A DNA stretch of 64,000 nt, taken from NCBI GenBank assembly GCA_040285825.1, contig JAUPSS010000007.1, positions 2,516,689 through 2,580,688 on the forward strand, written 5' to 3'. The notes under the pieces are model-generated. The model did no database searches. It was not told the DNA's origin and saw only the letters and a list, made by a program, of their open reading frames with translations. The DNA comes from Eukaryota sp. TZLM1-RC (taxonomy: Eukaryota > Metamonada: BaSk clade). Of the stretch, positions 63,067 to 64,000 are shown piece after piece (within the stretch, counting starts at the first letter, position 1; each line of letters begins with the position of its first letter). Position numbers and translations under genes: made by a program.

Positions 63067-63760
63067 TGTACATATTCGTCATACAGATTTGAATTGTAAA
63101 TGTGCACAATTTGCTATTTTGCACCAAATTTGTAATTGTTGCAGTTTTGGAAAATTTCGCGATGTCCCTCACATTCGAATGAGACATACTTTGTGGTCGA
63201 TGTGTAGTAATTCAGGTGTAAGTTCAGAAATTGAAGTAACGTTGAAATCATTGTGCCCAGACATTGCCACTCATGACACCATGGATGTTGTTTCTTCGTT
63301 TAGAGGCAATGTCAAATTACTAATTGATGTTAAAACAGTTGACTTAAATAATAATACAAACTGTGGGCATCAAGATGTGGTGGAAATATTAGCTGTAAAC
63401 GAGTTAATCAAGCATAATCATTTTGATCCTTCAGTACCCAAAATCAATAAGTTTCCAAAATCTAAACGAAGCAAACTGTGTTATTCAATAATTTCGCAAT
63501 TTTTTTGAATGGACGATTAGGACCTGAGGCAACCTTGTTGTTGGATGAATTTAATGATTTCATCATCATTAAAAAACGCCTCCATTTAGGTAAAATTTCT
63601 GGACCAATCGAATTGTGTTCAGTTTGTACAAAGGTCTTGGTAAAATGGTTGAGGCTGTGGAACTTGCTCACGCTCAAAGAGTGTTTCACAATGTAGGTGG
63701 AGATTCCTCTCCATTGAGGAAGTAATTAGTTGTTGTTGAAAGTGCATAATTTTCTTCCCT
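63067..63760 (+). pseudogene. Non-LTR retrotransposon group E C-terminal region
   Basis: Open 139 codons (63089-63508): HTDLNCKCAQFAIL, VPHIRMRHTLWSMC, and an endonuclease-type stretch TMDVVSSFRGNVKLLIDVKTVD. Then a frameshift leads to FLNGRLGPEATLLLDEFNDF (63478-63696). 5'-truncated and broken. Confidence 0.75.
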
Positions 63761-64000
63761 TATAAATAATAATTTTTGGAACAGTCCAGAAGTGCTTGTA
63801 ATTTTGAAACACAAGCACTCAACATATTGCGAAACGAAAAAAGAAAATTACAATTTAATAACTCAATAACACTATCTCAAGATCTGTAAAACTAAACACG
63901 ATCACATCCTAATTGATTAAAGAAAAACCGTGAATAATGAAAGTTGGAATTTATTGAAGCAATAAATGACCTGTGCACGTGTACCGAAAAACAGGAACAA
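63761..64000. other. No recognisable feature
   Basis: AT-rich sequence to the right edge; nothing supported. Confidence 0.4.

Noticed and set aside
1-64000. Alternative genetic code (TAA or TGA recoded) to explain in-frame stops
   Set aside because: RPL15 and MCM5 end at TAA exactly where the family ends; broken frames are confined to mobile elements.

Overview
The window is nuclear DNA from a flagellate protist that uses the standard genetic code. It carries eukaryote-only genes: a dynein heavy chain, ribosomal protein L15, MCM5, a DHHC palmitoyltransferase, a VPS9-domain protein, a RAD51/DMC1-type recombinase and a PP1 inhibitor-3-like protein. Intact genes end at TAA, so TAA is a true stop. 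The DNA is AT-rich. Divergent gene pairs sit about 85 bp apart start to start. Introns are tiny (28-34 nt), mostly GTAT...AG, and recognisable because removing them joins two reading frames into one protein. I cannot name the species; a metamonad-like or other intron-reduced flagellate would fit.

Layout. Positions 1-7175 hold a minus-strand Ty3/gypsy LTR retrotransposon (pol runs off the left edge), inserted into an older non-LTR retrotransposon. Positions 7.2-14 kb are stacked non-LTR copies and one apparent zinc-knuckle transposon relic. Positions 14.4-23.4 kb hold a multi-BRCT protein (+) facing the N-terminal half of an outer-arm-type dynein heavy chain (-). Positions 23.5-27 kb hold retroelement tails, an RCC1-repeat pseudogene, an ATT-rich microsatellite and a solo-LTR-like copy. 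Positions 27-33.4 kb hold two compact divergent pairs: RPL15 with a membrane protein, and a DHHC enzyme with a VPS9 protein. MCM5 (35.4-37.6 kb) lies between two copies of the same retroelement. At 42-43.7 kb is a four-exon gene with two DUF4476-like domains and a Q/P/M-rich repeat tail. At 46.5-47.6 kb is a Fanzor (eukaryotic TnpB-like nuclease) relic, followed by a RAD51-like gene, a PP1 inhibitor-3-like gene and tRNA-Leu(AAG). Positions 49.7-59.8 kb are nested non-LTR copies with two short non-autonomous LTR elements and a solo LTR. At 59.9-62.9 kb is a DEDDy 3'-5' exonuclease-family gene.

The cellular genes do not form one pathway, although MCM5, the BRCT protein, the recombinase and perhaps the exonuclease all belong to genome replication or repair. 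About half the window is mobile DNA. The non-LTR elements share a C-terminal CCHC motif plus a restriction-like-endonuclease-type domain, and fall into at least five sequence groups (called A-E here).

The most notable points are the dynein gene that stops inside AAA2 next to candidate 5' splice sites (a possible split or trans-spliced gene), the set of ultra-short introns, the Fanzor relic with one in-frame stop, an in-frame stop at a module boundary of the Ty3 gag region, and short LTR elements whose insertions are proven by frame-restoring excision.
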